DNA from: a virus
DNA: 28,656 nt
IMG/VR virus record: IMGVR_UViG_3300005613_000325
Location: 1-28,656 of that record
Direction: 5' to 3' (one strand)
The notes beneath the pieces are model-generated. The model saw only the letters and a list, made by a program, of their open reading frames with translations, made no database searches and was not told the origin of the DNA. The position numbers and the translations under genes were made by a program. Position 1 is the stretch's first letter. Each line of letters opens with the position of its first letter. Below, in pieces: positions 5,554 through 13,850 of this stretch.

Positions 5554-6186
5554 ATGTCAGAGCTATTAAAGCACTATGAAGAAGTAGTTGGCAAAGGAAG
5601 TACGGAATTACCTGGCGGCCAGACAGTACATAACTCTGACCTAAAGGATTTCCGCAATAAACCGGCTGCCGCAAAGAGGGCCCATGCCTACCAGCTACGG
5701 TTGCAGGGAAAAACTGTACGTTGGATAGCTGCTTTATATGACGTAGATGCAGGCACTGTTTACAAATGGCTGAAACAATGCACCGAGGAATACCTTAGTT
5801 CTTTTGAGACTAATTCCGGGGCAGAGGTAGTAGCCGATAATCTAGCATTCCTAGACGAGCTAGAAGCAATTTGTCTTGCCGAGATTTCTGCGGCAGGAAA
5901 GGAACCAGAGTTTGACACTAAAACAGGTACGTTTAAGACAAAAACTTCTCCAGACGCTTCAAAGGAGAAGAATACCTGGGTACAGACACTTCTGAAGGTT
6001 CGAGACTCCAAAATAAAGATACAGGCCCAGGTTGGTATTATGCCATCTGAGGCAGATGGTTTGTATAGGAAAGTAGACGAGAACAAAGTAGACAAGACTG
6101 CGGAAATAGCAAAAGCTAACGAGCGGACTGAAGAAGAACTAAAAAAAGACGTAGAAGATTTATTCAAGGGCCTTGAGACCCTTTAA
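5554..6186 (+). CDS. terS: Terminase small subunit
   Basis: A 210-residue protein directly before terL. Residues 41-76 (KRAHAYQLRLQGKTVRWIAALYDVDAGTVYKWLKQ) form a helix-turn-helix of the kind found in small terminase subunits, which bind the packaging site on phage DNA and pass it to the large subunit. The middle is helical, and the C terminus is charged and helical (EELKKDVEDLFKGLETL), where terL contact usually lies. The start with AGGAAGTGATTAT before ATG was chosen; a longer in-frame start at 5479 would run through the terminator. Assignment rests on HTH plus position. Confidence 0.75.
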   Translation: MSELLKHYEEVVGKGSTELPGGQTVHNSDLKDFRNKPAAAKRAHAYQLRLQGKTVRWIAALYDVDAGTVYKWLKQCTEEYLSSFETNSGAEVVADNLAFLDELEAICLAEISAAGKEPEFDTKTGTFKTKTSPDASKEKNTWVQTLLKVRDSKIKIQAQVGIMPSEADGLYRKVDENKVDKTAEIAKANERTEEELKKDVEDLFKGLETL

Positions 6187-6189
6187 GCC

Positions 6190-8658
6190 ATGGCGGACCC
6201 GCTACTACCACTGTCTGGGGCACCAAGGTCCTCACTAGTCAAGGCTGAGAAGCTCTTGCAGCTTCGTAAGCAGAGGTATGAATTTGCTACTAAGTACCAC
6301 CACAGCACACGTGGCGAACCACTAGATTTTAAAAATTACCCGCACATCAAGGCACTGTACAATTCGGTTGCGGCAGAAATAGCAGTACAAGGCTCTACCC
6401 AATGTTTCAAAGCCCAGCCATTGACCTCGAAGGTCCACACACCAGGCGGTTGGAAGTTGATGGGGGACTTGAAGGTAGGCGACTTGGCGAGTACCCCAGA
6501 TGGGGGCCAGGCACCAATTACGCAGGTACAGCCCCAGGGCAAGAAGCAGATATACAAGATAGTATTATCAGACGGCAGAGAGGTAGAGGCTTGTGCCGAC
6601 CACCTATGGCAGGTGCGGAGAAAGAATGATGACGGGACGTTAGGACCAGAGGGCATCTTGACGACTAGCGAGATTTCCTGTGGTATGAGCACAAAGGATC
6701 ACTCCTTTGTCCTGCCCACAAATAGGCCAATTCAAAAGCCAGAACGAGACCTACCCGTTGACCCTTATCAGGCCGGGGTAAACACAGCACATAAAGTAGC
6801 TTTAGTGCATACCGAGATACCTGAGGACTACTTGGAAGGGGCACTATGGCAGCGGTTGGCCTTTCTCCAAGGTATTTTAGACACTAGCGGGATAGTTAAA
6901 GATGAAATCAGCTTATATTCACGTTGCGAGACCTGGATAAAGCAAGTGCAGCATTTAGTTCTATCTCTCGGCGGGACTACAACGCTCACTAAGGCAGGCA
7001 ATTATAGGCTTGATATTTATTATGAGGCCCCACAAGCACTATTCCAGAGTTATAAGAAGATTGCGGCAAGTGAGACATTAAAGATAGCTCCTTGCGGGCC
7101 GACAATTAAATCCATTAGTGCGGCAGGAATAGAAGAAGCACAATGTATAGTAATAGACCACCCAGACCACTTATACCTCACAGACGGCTACGTAGTAACG
7201 CACAATAGTGAATGGCTAGTAATCGACCACCTCGCTGCTGCTTCAATTGGGCTTCAGATATTCTTCGTACTCCCCAAGTACGATATGATGAAGAACTACG
7301 TCCAGAACCGTGTCGATAGGCCGATTGGTGCGGTAAGAGAATATAAACAATTCTCAAAAGACGGCTCATTTGATAATGTTAATATGAAAGCCTTTGGGAA
7401 AGGTGTTATCAAATATGTAGGGAGTAACGTCGTTGCTGATATGCGGGAATACCCGGCGGACTGCTTATATGTTGAAGAAGTAGACCAATGTAACACGGAT
7501 AACCTGAAGTTGGCGGTTGACCGCCTTCAAGCTAGTCCGTTTAAATTCAAGAGACGGCTTGGAAACCCCTCTCATGTTGGTAGTGGCATTAATGCGGCTT
7601 TTCAAGAGTCCAGCCAGCAAGCCTGGCACACTCCCTGCGATAAATGCGGAGAATACTCGGAGTTGGACTGGTTCACTACTGTTGTTGAGTCTGTTAAGGA
7701 CGCAGACGGGTCTATACTTGAGTATAGACTTCGTGACAGGGAGTGGGAGCCTGGTATTAGGCGAGACATCAGGCTAGTTTGCCCAAAGTGCGGTGAGGGG
7801 ACACTCCAACGAGGAGACCAATCAGGTAAGTGGGTAGCGAAGAAGCAGAGTGTAATTGAGGGATTTCATATCTCGCAGCTTTGCTCGGAGCTTAACTCCG
7901 TCAGTAGTGTGTGGCAGGCTTTCCAAAAAGGTCTTAGTGACCCAGTTGAGCTTCAGCACTTTTACAACTCCTACCTTGGATTGCCTTTTACGGCAGAGGG
8001 CAACAAGGTAACAGAATCTACTTTGGAGCGGGCCACTGGCGACTATGACCTGGTAATTAAGCCCGACTGTGCCCACATACAGGGGGACGGGCACTACGGC
8101 CCATGTTCGATGGGTGTGGACGTTGGAGGCAACTTAGATGTGAAGATTTCATATGTACCCGGTGATGGTACGCGGCAGATGGTTTACATAGGTAAGGTAA
8201 AACGCTTAGCGACATTATATGAGCTAATAGAACGCTACAACGTAGAGAAATGTGTTATTGACTCTATGCCCGAAACCAAGCTGGTACAGGACTTCCAGGA
8301 CGAGGCGATGTGTGATGTGTGGGCTTGCCGGTATAGCGGGGAGGGCTCCGACAGAAGAATGCGGTACGATGTTAATGAGCGGATTGTTACAGTAGACCGG
8401 ACAGAGACACTAGACCGCTCATTCTCGGACTTGAAGACAAAGAAGACAATCCTCCCTAAAAACTTCCGCAGTATTTTCCAAGGTGAATTCACGAGGGAGA
8501 TGACAGGTCCAGTTCGGGGCGTAGTGGAGGACGACAAAGGAAACAAGAAATATGAGTGGTCAAAATGTAAGGACCACCAAAGACACGCAGACGGATACGA
8601 TATGCTTGCGGCAAAGATGATGAGCGATTCGATGGTAACAGATATTTATATTGACTAG
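6190..8658 (+). CDS. terL: Terminase large subunit (GpA-type) containing an intein
   Basis: An 822-residue precursor, predicted to become a 557-residue packaging ATPase/nuclease after removing a 265-residue intein. The Walker A motif is split: GSTQCFK (68-74) and S340 join as G-x4-F-K-S, with Phe in place of the second Gly. Walker B is LYVEEVDQ (426-433). Two zinc CxxC pairs (C483/C486 and C531/C534) are typical of the GpA family. The nuclease domain begins at MGVDVGGN (D644), with further acidic residues at VIDSMPE (D691) and HADGYD (800-804). It starts three nucleotides after terS. Together the two proteins drive headful or site-specific DNA packaging into the procapsid. Confidence 0.9.
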   Translation: MADPLLPLSGAPRSSLVKAEKLLQLRKQRYEFATKYHHSTRGEPLDFKNYPHIKALYNSVAAEIAVQGSTQCFKAQPLTSKVHTPGGWKLMGDLKVGDLASTPDGGQAPITQVQPQGKKQIYKIVLSDGREVEACADHLWQVRRKNDDGTLGPEGILTTSEISCGMSTKDHSFVLPTNRPIQKPERDLPVDPYQAGVNTAHKVALVHTEIPEDYLEGALWQRLAFLQGILDTSGIVKDEISLYSRCETWIKQVQHLVLSLGGTTTLTKAGNYRLDIYYEAPQALFQSYKKIAASETLKIAPCGPTIKSISAAGIEEAQCIVIDHPDHLYLTDGYVVTHNSEWLVIDHLAAASIGLQIFFVLPKYDMMKNYVQNRVDRPIGAVREYKQFSKDGSFDNVNMKAFGKGVIKYVGSNVVADMREYPADCLYVEEVDQCNTDNLKLAVDRLQASPFKFKRRLGNPSHVGSGINAAFQESSQQAWHTPCDKCGEYSELDWFTTVVESVKDADGSILEYRLRDREWEPGIRRDIRLVCPKCGEGTLQRGDQSGKWVAKKQSVIEGFHISQLCSELNSVSSVWQAFQKGLSDPVELQHFYNSYLGLPFTAEGNKVTESTLERATGDYDLVIKPDCAHIQGDGHYGPCSMGVDVGGNLDVKISYVPGDGTRQMVYIGKVKRLATLYELIERYNVEKCVIDSMPETKLVQDFQDEAMCDVWACRYSGEGSDRRMRYDVNERIVTVDRTETLDRSFSDLKTKKTILPKNFRSIFQGEFTREMTGPVRGVVEDDKGNKKYEWSKCKDHQRHADGYDMLAAKMMSDSMVTDIYID
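6412..7206 (+). mobile_element. Class 3 intein in the terL Walker A motif
   Basis: Residues 75-339 of the precursor. The C-terminal end is VVTHN|S, a classic intein junction. There is no Cys or Ser at the N-terminal junction that restores the protein; instead the triad that defines class 3 inteins can be seen: Trp140 at the block B position (GREVEACADHLW, 12th residue), Cys319 opening block F (CIVIDHPDHLYL) and Thr337 before HN. An internal domain with FLQGILDTSGIV (226-237) resembles a LAGLIDADG endonuclease motif, but with Ser for the usual second Asp and no clear second motif, so homing activity is probably lost. Class 3 inteins are known mostly from phage genes. Confidence 0.85.
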
Positions 8659-8679
8659 AGTAAAACAGGAGTATTAATT

Positions 8680-8973
8680 ATGACAAGTGAATTAATTGAG
8701 AGTTTGGATGGAGATTTGAAGAGCTTCCTAGAAGCATTTAAGGAGTATTTGCAGGACCAGTCTTTTGCAATGCACGTATTGCCGGAGGCTGAGATGGAAG
8801 CACTCTTTGAGAAACTGAACCAAGAGAACCTAACAAAGCCGCAGTTTCAGCAATACTGTGAGACCGCGACCTTCCAAAATAGCCCGGACCGGCAGGAAAC
8901 GGGCAAGACATTTGGAAGTATTGCTATGATGTTCCTCGACAACTACCTGACTGGGCAGGAGGAAGAGGAATGA
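8680..8973 (+). CDS. Hypothetical 97-residue acidic protein
   Basis: A helical, acidic protein (MTSELIESLDGDLKSFLEAFKEYL...) with no cysteine pairs or known motif. A clear Shine-Dalgarno sequence AGGAGTATTAATT precedes the ATG. It ends in TGQEEEE and overlaps the next gene by ATGA. Position after terL and before accessory enzymes gives no strong hint. Function unknown. Confidence 0.6.
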   Translation: MTSELIESLDGDLKSFLEAFKEYLQDQSFAMHVLPEAEMEALFEKLNQENLTKPQFQQYCETATFQNSPDRQETGKTFGSIAMMFLDNYLTGQEEEE

Positions 8974-9167
8974 AATATCATCTATGGATGGCGGCCATCT
9001 TAATTTTCGTTGCAGTATTAGTGTCGCAATTATCTAGCTACATGAGTAGAGAAGAAAAGGAACCTGTATTGCGGGCCATTCCTTCCGAGTATATCACAAG
9101 AGTAAGAGTCGTGTATAATGAGGATGGGACAGTGAAGAAGAAGCTGTTATTCCTCCAACAGCTTTAA
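8970..9167 (+). CDS. Small membrane-anchored protein
   Basis: A 65-residue protein with a single N-terminal hydrophobic helix (about residues 5-22, LWMAAILIFVAVLVSQL), followed by a polar, basic tail with RVRVVYNEDGTVKKKLLF. It could be a signal-anchored protein with the tail outside the membrane. It starts within the stop of the preceding gene (ATGA) and uses GGAGGAAGAGGA as its ribosome site. Function unknown. Confidence 0.55.
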   Translation: MKYHLWMAAILIFVAVLVSQLSSYMSREEKEPVLRAIPSEYITRVRVVYNEDGTVKKKLLFLQQL

Positions 9168-9181
9168 CAGAATGGATTCTG

Positions 9182-9934
9182 ATGAGTAAGATTAATAAAA
9201 GTTTGCATGTAATTTTATCAGATGTTCACGTCCCATTTGAGGATAAAGAAGTCTGTCAACTGGCCTTTAATTTTATTAAGCGGGAAAAGCCTGGTACTGT
9301 CCATTTGCTGGGAGATATTTGTGATTTTTATACTTTATCACGATTTGATAAAGACCCTAGTCGCAAGCTGACTCTACAAGATGAGCTAGATGCTACCAAG
9401 GCGTGGTTAGGCAAGTTGCGGAAATGCGCACCGAAAGCCAAGATTATTTATTCACAAGGCAATCACGAGGCACGCCTCACAAAACACTTAAAGTCAAAGG
9501 CACGAGAATTAGCCTCGCTGAAGTCGTTGAATATCCCAGACCTACTTGGGCTAGATGAGTATAATATCTCTTATTTATTAGAGGACGACGCCTATATGAT
9601 TGGTAACGACATTACATTGGTTCATGGCGAGTATTGTCGAGCTTCTGGGCAGACACCCAAAGAATACTGGCTCCGCTTAGGCACAAGCGTAATTATGGGG
9701 CACACCCATAGACTGACTACTTTAAGGCACACATCCAAGAAAGGTACTAAGCAAGGCTGGGAAAACGGGTGTCTTTGTACGATGTATCCAGAATACTTGC
9801 GGTATCCAGATTGGCAGCAGGGGTGGACAGTAGTACAGACCTGCGGCGATATGGAAGAAGTGCGGCAGATACTAGTTAAAAACGGAGCCTACATGTACAA
9901 CAACAAACTCTACAAAGTGCCAACTAAGGAGTAA
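9182..9934 (+). CDS. Calcineurin-like metallophosphoesterase
   Basis: A 250-residue protein with the full set of motifs of the binuclear-metal phosphoesterase family: DVH (D14, H16), GDICD (G44-D48), GNHE (93-96), VHGE (147-150) and GHTH (173-176). These residues bind two metal ions and hydrolyse phosphate esters; related phage enzymes include protein phosphatases, nucleases and nucleotide hydrolases. The substrate here is unknown. No signal peptide is seen, so it should act in the cytoplasm. It lies in an accessory block between terminase and portal, next to a nucleotide-kinase-like gene, so a role in nucleotide or DNA metabolism is plausible. Confidence 0.85.
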   Translation: MSKINKSLHVILSDVHVPFEDKEVCQLAFNFIKREKPGTVHLLGDICDFYTLSRFDKDPSRKLTLQDELDATKAWLGKLRKCAPKAKIIYSQGNHEARLTKHLKSKARELASLKSLNIPDLLGLDEYNISYLLEDDAYMIGNDITLVHGEYCRASGQTPKEYWLRLGTSVIMGHTHRLTTLRHTSKKGTKQGWENGCLCTMYPEYLRYPDWQQGWTVVQTCGDMEEVRQILVKNGAYMYNNKLYKVPTKE

Positions 9935-9938
9935 ACAA

Positions 9939-10394
9939 ATGTTATTGATTATTTGTGGGAATTCTGGTGTTGGGAAGACCTGGCTTGCTAATCAGCTCCC
10001 CTTGGAGAGGATTACCACTACTACCACTAGGGAGCCCCGTGACAGGGAAACAGATTACGAATACGCAAATTCGGATGATTTCATGGCAGCCTCCGGTAGA
10101 GGCGAGTTGGTAGCTTGCTCTTATGTGTTTGGTAATTGGTACGGAGTACCTTATTCAGAGGTGGGGGACGGAAAGTCAGTTATTTTAGATGATATTGGGA
10201 TGACGGTTCTCCGCACTAGTTGCTTAGACGTATTTGGAGAAGACTTAGAAGTAGTATCAGTATTACTCGATTGCGAGTCCAGAGACACTCGCGGCAGGGA
10301 TGATATACCATTCAGCCCCTGTGAATTTGACTATGTGTTTAAATCAGGTGAGGAGGCCTTAGAGACGCTGACCGCCTTAATTGAGGAGAGCTAA
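9939..10394 (+). CDS. Guanylate-kinase-like P-loop protein, shortened
   Basis: A 151-residue protein starting with the P loop GNSGVGKT (7-14). The GMP-binding region TTTTREPRDRETDYEYANSDDF (about 28-50) and the later GNWYGVPYSEV follow the guanylate kinase pattern closely. It is shorter than bacterial guanylate kinases (about 190-205 residues). The usual lid region is compressed to RDTRGRDD, so it may act on a modified nucleotide or be catalytically altered. It starts just after the phosphoesterase stop, with a strong AAGGAG site. Such phage kinases often serve nucleotide supply or base modification; that is an inference. Confidence 0.75.
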   Translation: MLLIICGNSGVGKTWLANQLPLERITTTTTREPRDRETDYEYANSDDFMAASGRGELVACSYVFGNWYGVPYSEVGDGKSVILDDIGMTVLRTSCLDVFGEDLEVVSVLLDCESRDTRGRDDIPFSPCEFDYVFKSGEEALETLTALIEES

Positions 10395-11069
10395 ATGAAT
10401 ATTCTTTTTCTAAGTAATGGTTGTGTAGAGACTGCGGCAATTCAAGCCCTCTTTGACAGGGGTGACGAAGCAATCGTTATTGACGATTTTGACGAATCTA
10501 CTATACCCCTACCGGATATGGATGTAGCTGTTTGTCTGGGGGTAATGCCAGAAACAGTAGATAAGCTAGACTGTCCTATCGTGACTATGGCTATTCCCCC
10601 GCTTTACGGGGGCGATGTACACGGAGTAGTGCGAGACATTTGCGAATATGTACTGGATGACCCAGAATACACACCACGCAGTAATAAGATTGTTAGACTA
10701 GTTCCGATGAAGGATGTAGTTAGTAATCTTATCCGGCTAATTGACGGCGAGCCCCAAACAGACTTGCCGGAATCTCCTATCTATCTTAGTAAATTAACGG
10801 CCTTGGTCCATCGTTTTCGTGCCGCGAGCGACCTCCCCGGTCCTGTGCAGACGACCAGTAACTTTGAGCAGGCAATTCTCGACACCTTCAACATCACACG
10901 TGCGGCAAGGGGAGAAGGAGGAGACATTGATTTACAAGAAGCTATTGCTAAGGTAGCCACTCCTGAAGAGGTCTCCGAAGAGATTCACGAGGACTTTGAC
11001 GATGACTTCGACGAGGATTTCGAGGATGAAGCTGAGTATGACGAGTCTTATGGGGGGTTTTACGAGTGA
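10395..11069 (+). CDS. Hypothetical protein with highly acidic C terminus
   Basis: A 224-residue protein. The N-terminal part (MNILFLSNGCVETAAIQALFDRGDEAIVIDDFDE) looks like a Rossmann-type alternation of strands and helices, with valine-rich strands in VAVCLGVMP and CPIVTMAIPPLY. The C-terminal 30 residues are almost all acidic or aromatic (DDDFDEDFEDEAEYDES), a pattern seen in DNA mimics and in proteins that bind basic partners. Directly coupled to the upstream kinase-like gene (GAGGAGAGCTAA before ATG). No function recognised. Confidence 0.55.
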   Translation: MNILFLSNGCVETAAIQALFDRGDEAIVIDDFDESTIPLPDMDVAVCLGVMPETVDKLDCPIVTMAIPPLYGGDVHGVVRDICEYVLDDPEYTPRSNKIVRLVPMKDVVSNLIRLIDGEPQTDLPESPIYLSKLTALVHRFRAASDLPGPVQTTSNFEQAILDTFNITRAARGEGGDIDLQEAIAKVATPEEVSEEIHEDFDDDFDEDFEDEAEYDESYGGFYE

Positions 11070-11082
11070 AATTGATTGCACA
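11066..11082. promoter_or_regulatory. Near-palindromic operator candidate, copy 3
   Basis: GTGAAATTGATTGCACA is the exact reverse complement of the first 17 bases of the copies at 675 and 3093. It covers the stop of the acidic-protein gene and ends 6 nt before the ATG of the methyltransferase. Confidence 0.55.
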
Positions 11083-11088
11083 CTTCGC

Positions 11089-11853
11089 ATGGACTTGGGA
11101 GATTGCCTTGGCATTATGGCAACCCTCCCAGATAACTCAGTTGACCTGGTTTTGTGTGACTTACCTTACGGAACTACTAAGTGCAAGTGGGACGTTTTAA
11201 TTCCTTTTGAGCCGATGTGGGAGCAGATTTGGCGAATAGGTAAGCCCGACGTAGCCGTGTGCTTATTTGGGGCAGAGCCTTTTAGTAGTTCATTGAGAAT
11301 GTCGCAACTGAAGTGGTTTAAGTATGACTGGGTGTGGGATAAGGTTACTGCCCGTGGGCATTTAGTCGCCAAGAAGAGGCCAATGGCCCAGCACGAAACT
11401 GTCTCCGTTTTCTACAAGAAAGCTGGCAGGTATACCCCGCAGATGGTTGACCGTCCTGTGGACAAGCAGGAAGTCCATAGAGCAACAGATAAAGGGTTCA
11501 AGAGGAGTGAGATTGTTGGAGGCAACAACGACGGCCCTAAGTCCGAGATGGTACTAAGGAAAACATGGTATCCCAAGACTATTCAGACCTTCTCAAATGC
11601 GGCATTGCCCAATAGGTTACACCCAACCCAAAAACCTGTCCCCTTACTTGAGTATTTGATTAAGACTTACACAAAAGAAAAAGAGACTGTGTTAGACTTC
11701 ACCGCAGGTAGCTTTTCAACCGGGGTTGCGGCAATGAATTTAAGTCGGAGTTTTATTGGAATCGAATCAGACAAAGATTATTTTAATGCGGGCAAGAAAA
11801 GAATAAGCGAAGAGAGTAAAAACAAACAAATACACTTAACTATAAATGAGTAA
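11089..11853 (+). CDS. DNA methyltransferase (N6-adenine/N4-cytosine type, beta order)
   Basis: A 254-residue enzyme with the catalytic motif DLPYGTTKCKWD near residue 22 and the AdoMet motif DFTAGSFSTGVAAMNL near residue 205. Motif IV before motif I defines the beta class. It transfers a methyl group from AdoMet to an exocyclic amine in DNA. The N terminus MDLGDCLGIMATLPDNSVDLVL is typical of the family and supports this ATG, though upstream in-frame ATGs exist (11038, 11050) and no Shine-Dalgarno sequence is seen. No restriction gene is adjacent, so it is probably a solitary phage methylase protecting against host restriction. The target sequence is unknown. Confidence 0.85.
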   Translation: MDLGDCLGIMATLPDNSVDLVLCDLPYGTTKCKWDVLIPFEPMWEQIWRIGKPDVAVCLFGAEPFSSSLRMSQLKWFKYDWVWDKVTARGHLVAKKRPMAQHETVSVFYKKAGRYTPQMVDRPVDKQEVHRATDKGFKRSEIVGGNNDGPKSEMVLRKTWYPKTIQTFSNAALPNRLHPTQKPVPLLEYLIKTYTKEKETVLDFTAGSFSTGVAAMNLSRSFIGIESDKDYFNAGKKRISEESKNKQIHLTINE

Positions 11854-12076
11854 GCTAGAACTTTTATTCCACCCCACAGACGCCTGCCCATATTCAGAAG
11901 ATATGTACGGCATGAACCCAGAGGGGCTAGAGCCCGAGGGGGCTTTTGGAGACGACTTTCATCTTTTACCGGAGCATAGAGCCCGGCTAGAAGCCATTAA
12001 GCGGAGACGGATACTCCGTGACTATAATCGAGGAGACGATAATGAGCGAACAAAATGCAGAAGCACTGGCCGCTGA
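11846..12076 (+). CDS. Hypothetical 76-residue protein before the portal
   Basis: Small protein beginning MSKLELLFHPTDACPYSED, rich in Glu and Gly in the middle, and ending in a basic stretch (RARLEAIKRRRILRDYNRG). It overlaps the methyltransferase stop and the portal start by 8 and 35 bases, in different frames, indicating a compact operon. The basic helix could bind nucleic acid. No function recognised. Confidence 0.5.
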   Translation: MSKLELLFHPTDACPYSEDMYGMNPEGLEPEGAFGDDFHLLPEHRARLEAIKRRRILRDYNRGDDNERTKCRSTGR

Positions 12077-13850
12077 CCACCCACTTTCGCAGGCATTAGA
12101 CGCAGAGGTAGCAAAGTCTATGGAGGGTGTAGCCACACCCGATGAACCTGACGAGCCACTTATTGATACGGTCTACGTTGTGGGGGATGATGACCAAGTT
12201 CGTACTTCAGACGAGTTGCTCCTAGATATGATGGAGAATTCCCCATCCGATGAGCGGTGGGCGAAACTTAAAACATCTGAAGGCGACGGCATTCGTGGGG
12301 TAAAATCCGTCTCTAAAACAGTGCAAGGTTCCACTCAGTCTGAGAAGGAGCTCTATGCCTGCGGCATTGATATGTATAATGCTGTTCCTCCGCCGTATTC
12401 ACCGGAGTTTATGCAAAGTATCTTTGATGTTGACCCGACACACTTTAGCTGTGTGGAATCTAAGGTCAGCGACTCTGTTCAGCGAGGATACGTGATTAAA
12501 CCTAGTCTACCCATTATTCCTTATGGGGAAAAGCCTGAGAAGGGTTCTCCGCCAAGTGTATCCCAAGAGGCAGTGGATAACGAAGTTACTATGATTGAGA
12601 ACTTCATAGACACTTGTAACGAGCGGATGGGCTTTGTTGGAGTGCTTACGCGAGCTTGCATGGACCACGAGAGCATTGGATGGGCGGCGATTGAGGTAAT
12701 TCGCGGTAAGGATAAGACAATTAAAAAGATTGCCCATATCCCAGCTAGTAGAATCCGTGTACTAGAGGGATTTAAGGGTTTTGTGGAAATCCAAGAGGGC
12801 GGGAAATTCATTTATTACCAGAACTTCGGGGATAAAGTAGTCAAAAAGGATGGCACGCCCATGGAGCCAGGAGATGACCCCCGTCAAGGTGATTGGGCAA
12901 TGATTAATCGCAAGGATGGAAAAGCCTCCAGCTCTTTCAACCAATCCGCCAATGAGGTATTGTGGATACCGAAACATCACAACGGCTCTATTTATTACGG
13001 TAAATCTGACATCGTTCCAGCTATTGGGGACGTGATTGGTAATGTTAATATCCGTGATTATATGCTGCAATTCTTCGAGCATAACACCGTGCCCCGCTAT
13101 GCGGTCATTGTTAACGGGGCAAAGATGGGTGGAGAAGCCATCAACCAAATTAGGGAGTATTTTCGCAGTTCAGTTAAGGGGCAGGCACACAAGACGCTCC
13201 TTATCCCACTCCCCTCTATTAAAGGGGAGGCCTCAATTACCTTTGAGAAGCTGGATGCGGACGAGAAAGAAGGAAGTTTCCAAAATACCAGGAAGAACAA
13301 CGCCGCCAATATTATGACGGCCCACAGGGTATCTCCTGCGATTATCGGGATTTCTGAGAACTCCGAGCTAGGCTCCGGTAAGGGACTATCACAAGCAGAG
13401 ATTTACAAGGACCGTATTGTTACACCTCTCCAGGCGCAGTGGGCACGACAGTTAAATCTGATGTTCCAATTGGGGTTAGGTGTGTCAGAAGTTAAGTTGC
13501 AGTTTATTCCGCTTGACATTCGGGATAATCAGGCAGAGATGCTTATTTACACCGGGTATCTCGATAGGGGAGTGTTATCTATCAATGAAGTGCGGAAGAT
13601 GGCTCGTTTGGGCGGCCCTATTCCAGGAGGCGATAGATATTATATCGCCACTACCGGGGGCATTGAGTTTATTGACCAGATGACGGACGCCGAGGGGGCA
13701 GAAAAGCAACGGCTAGAGGACGAGATTAATATGCTGAAGGAATCCTCAGCTATTCGAGCCTCTGCCCAATCCGGGGGCGGGAAGATAACAAGACCCCCAT
13801 CAGCCCATGCCAGGAATGATGGAGACGCATCCTCAAGAGCTAAAGAATAA
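12042..13850 (+). CDS. Phage portal protein (PBSX-type)
   Basis: A 602-residue protein. The core (residues about 110-530) has the pattern of the phage portal family: YNAVPPPYSPEF, FIDTCNERMGFVGVLTRACMDHESIGWAAIEVIR, then IYYGKSDIVPAIGDV and the SELGSGKGLSQAEIYKDRIVTPLQ region. Portals form the dodecameric ring at one head vertex through which DNA is packaged and ejected, docking TerL and later the connector. The start at 12042 is preceded by CGAGGAGACGATA, a strong ribosome site; a longer frame exists from 12018. The C terminus (NMLKESSAIRASAQSGGG...) is low complexity. Confidence 0.88.
   Translation: MSEQNAEALAADHPLSQALDAEVAKSMEGVATPDEPDEPLIDTVYVVGDDDQVRTSDELLLDMMENSPSDERWAKLKTSEGDGIRGVKSVSKTVQGSTQSEKELYACGIDMYNAVPPPYSPEFMQSIFDVDPTHFSCVESKVSDSVQRGYVIKPSLPIIPYGEKPEKGSPPSVSQEAVDNEVTMIENFIDTCNERMGFVGVLTRACMDHESIGWAAIEVIRGKDKTIKKIAHIPASRIRVLEGFKGFVEIQEGGKFIYYQNFGDKVVKKDGTPMEPGDDPRQGDWAMINRKDGKASSSFNQSANEVLWIPKHHNGSIYYGKSDIVPAIGDVIGNVNIRDYMLQFFEHNTVPRYAVIVNGAKMGGEAINQIREYFRSSVKGQAHKTLLIPLPSIKGEASITFEKLDADEKEGSFQNTRKNNAANIMTAHRVSPAIIGISENSELGSGKGLSQAEIYKDRIVTPLQAQWARQLNLMFQLGLGVSEVKLQFIPLDIRDNQAEMLIYTGYLDRGVLSINEVRKMARLGGPIPGGDRYYIATTGGIEFIDQMTDAEGAEKQRLEDEINMLKESSAIRASAQSGGGKITRPPSAHARNDGDASSRAKE

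Noticed and set aside
6403-6411. Intein starting at Cys72 of terL
   Set aside because: Splicing there would delete Phe73 and Lys74, leaving no Walker A lysine; starting at Ala75 restores the motif and fits the class 3 triad.
9114-9120. TATAAT at about 9115 as a promoter
   Set aside because: Inside a gene, with no -35 box at the right distance.
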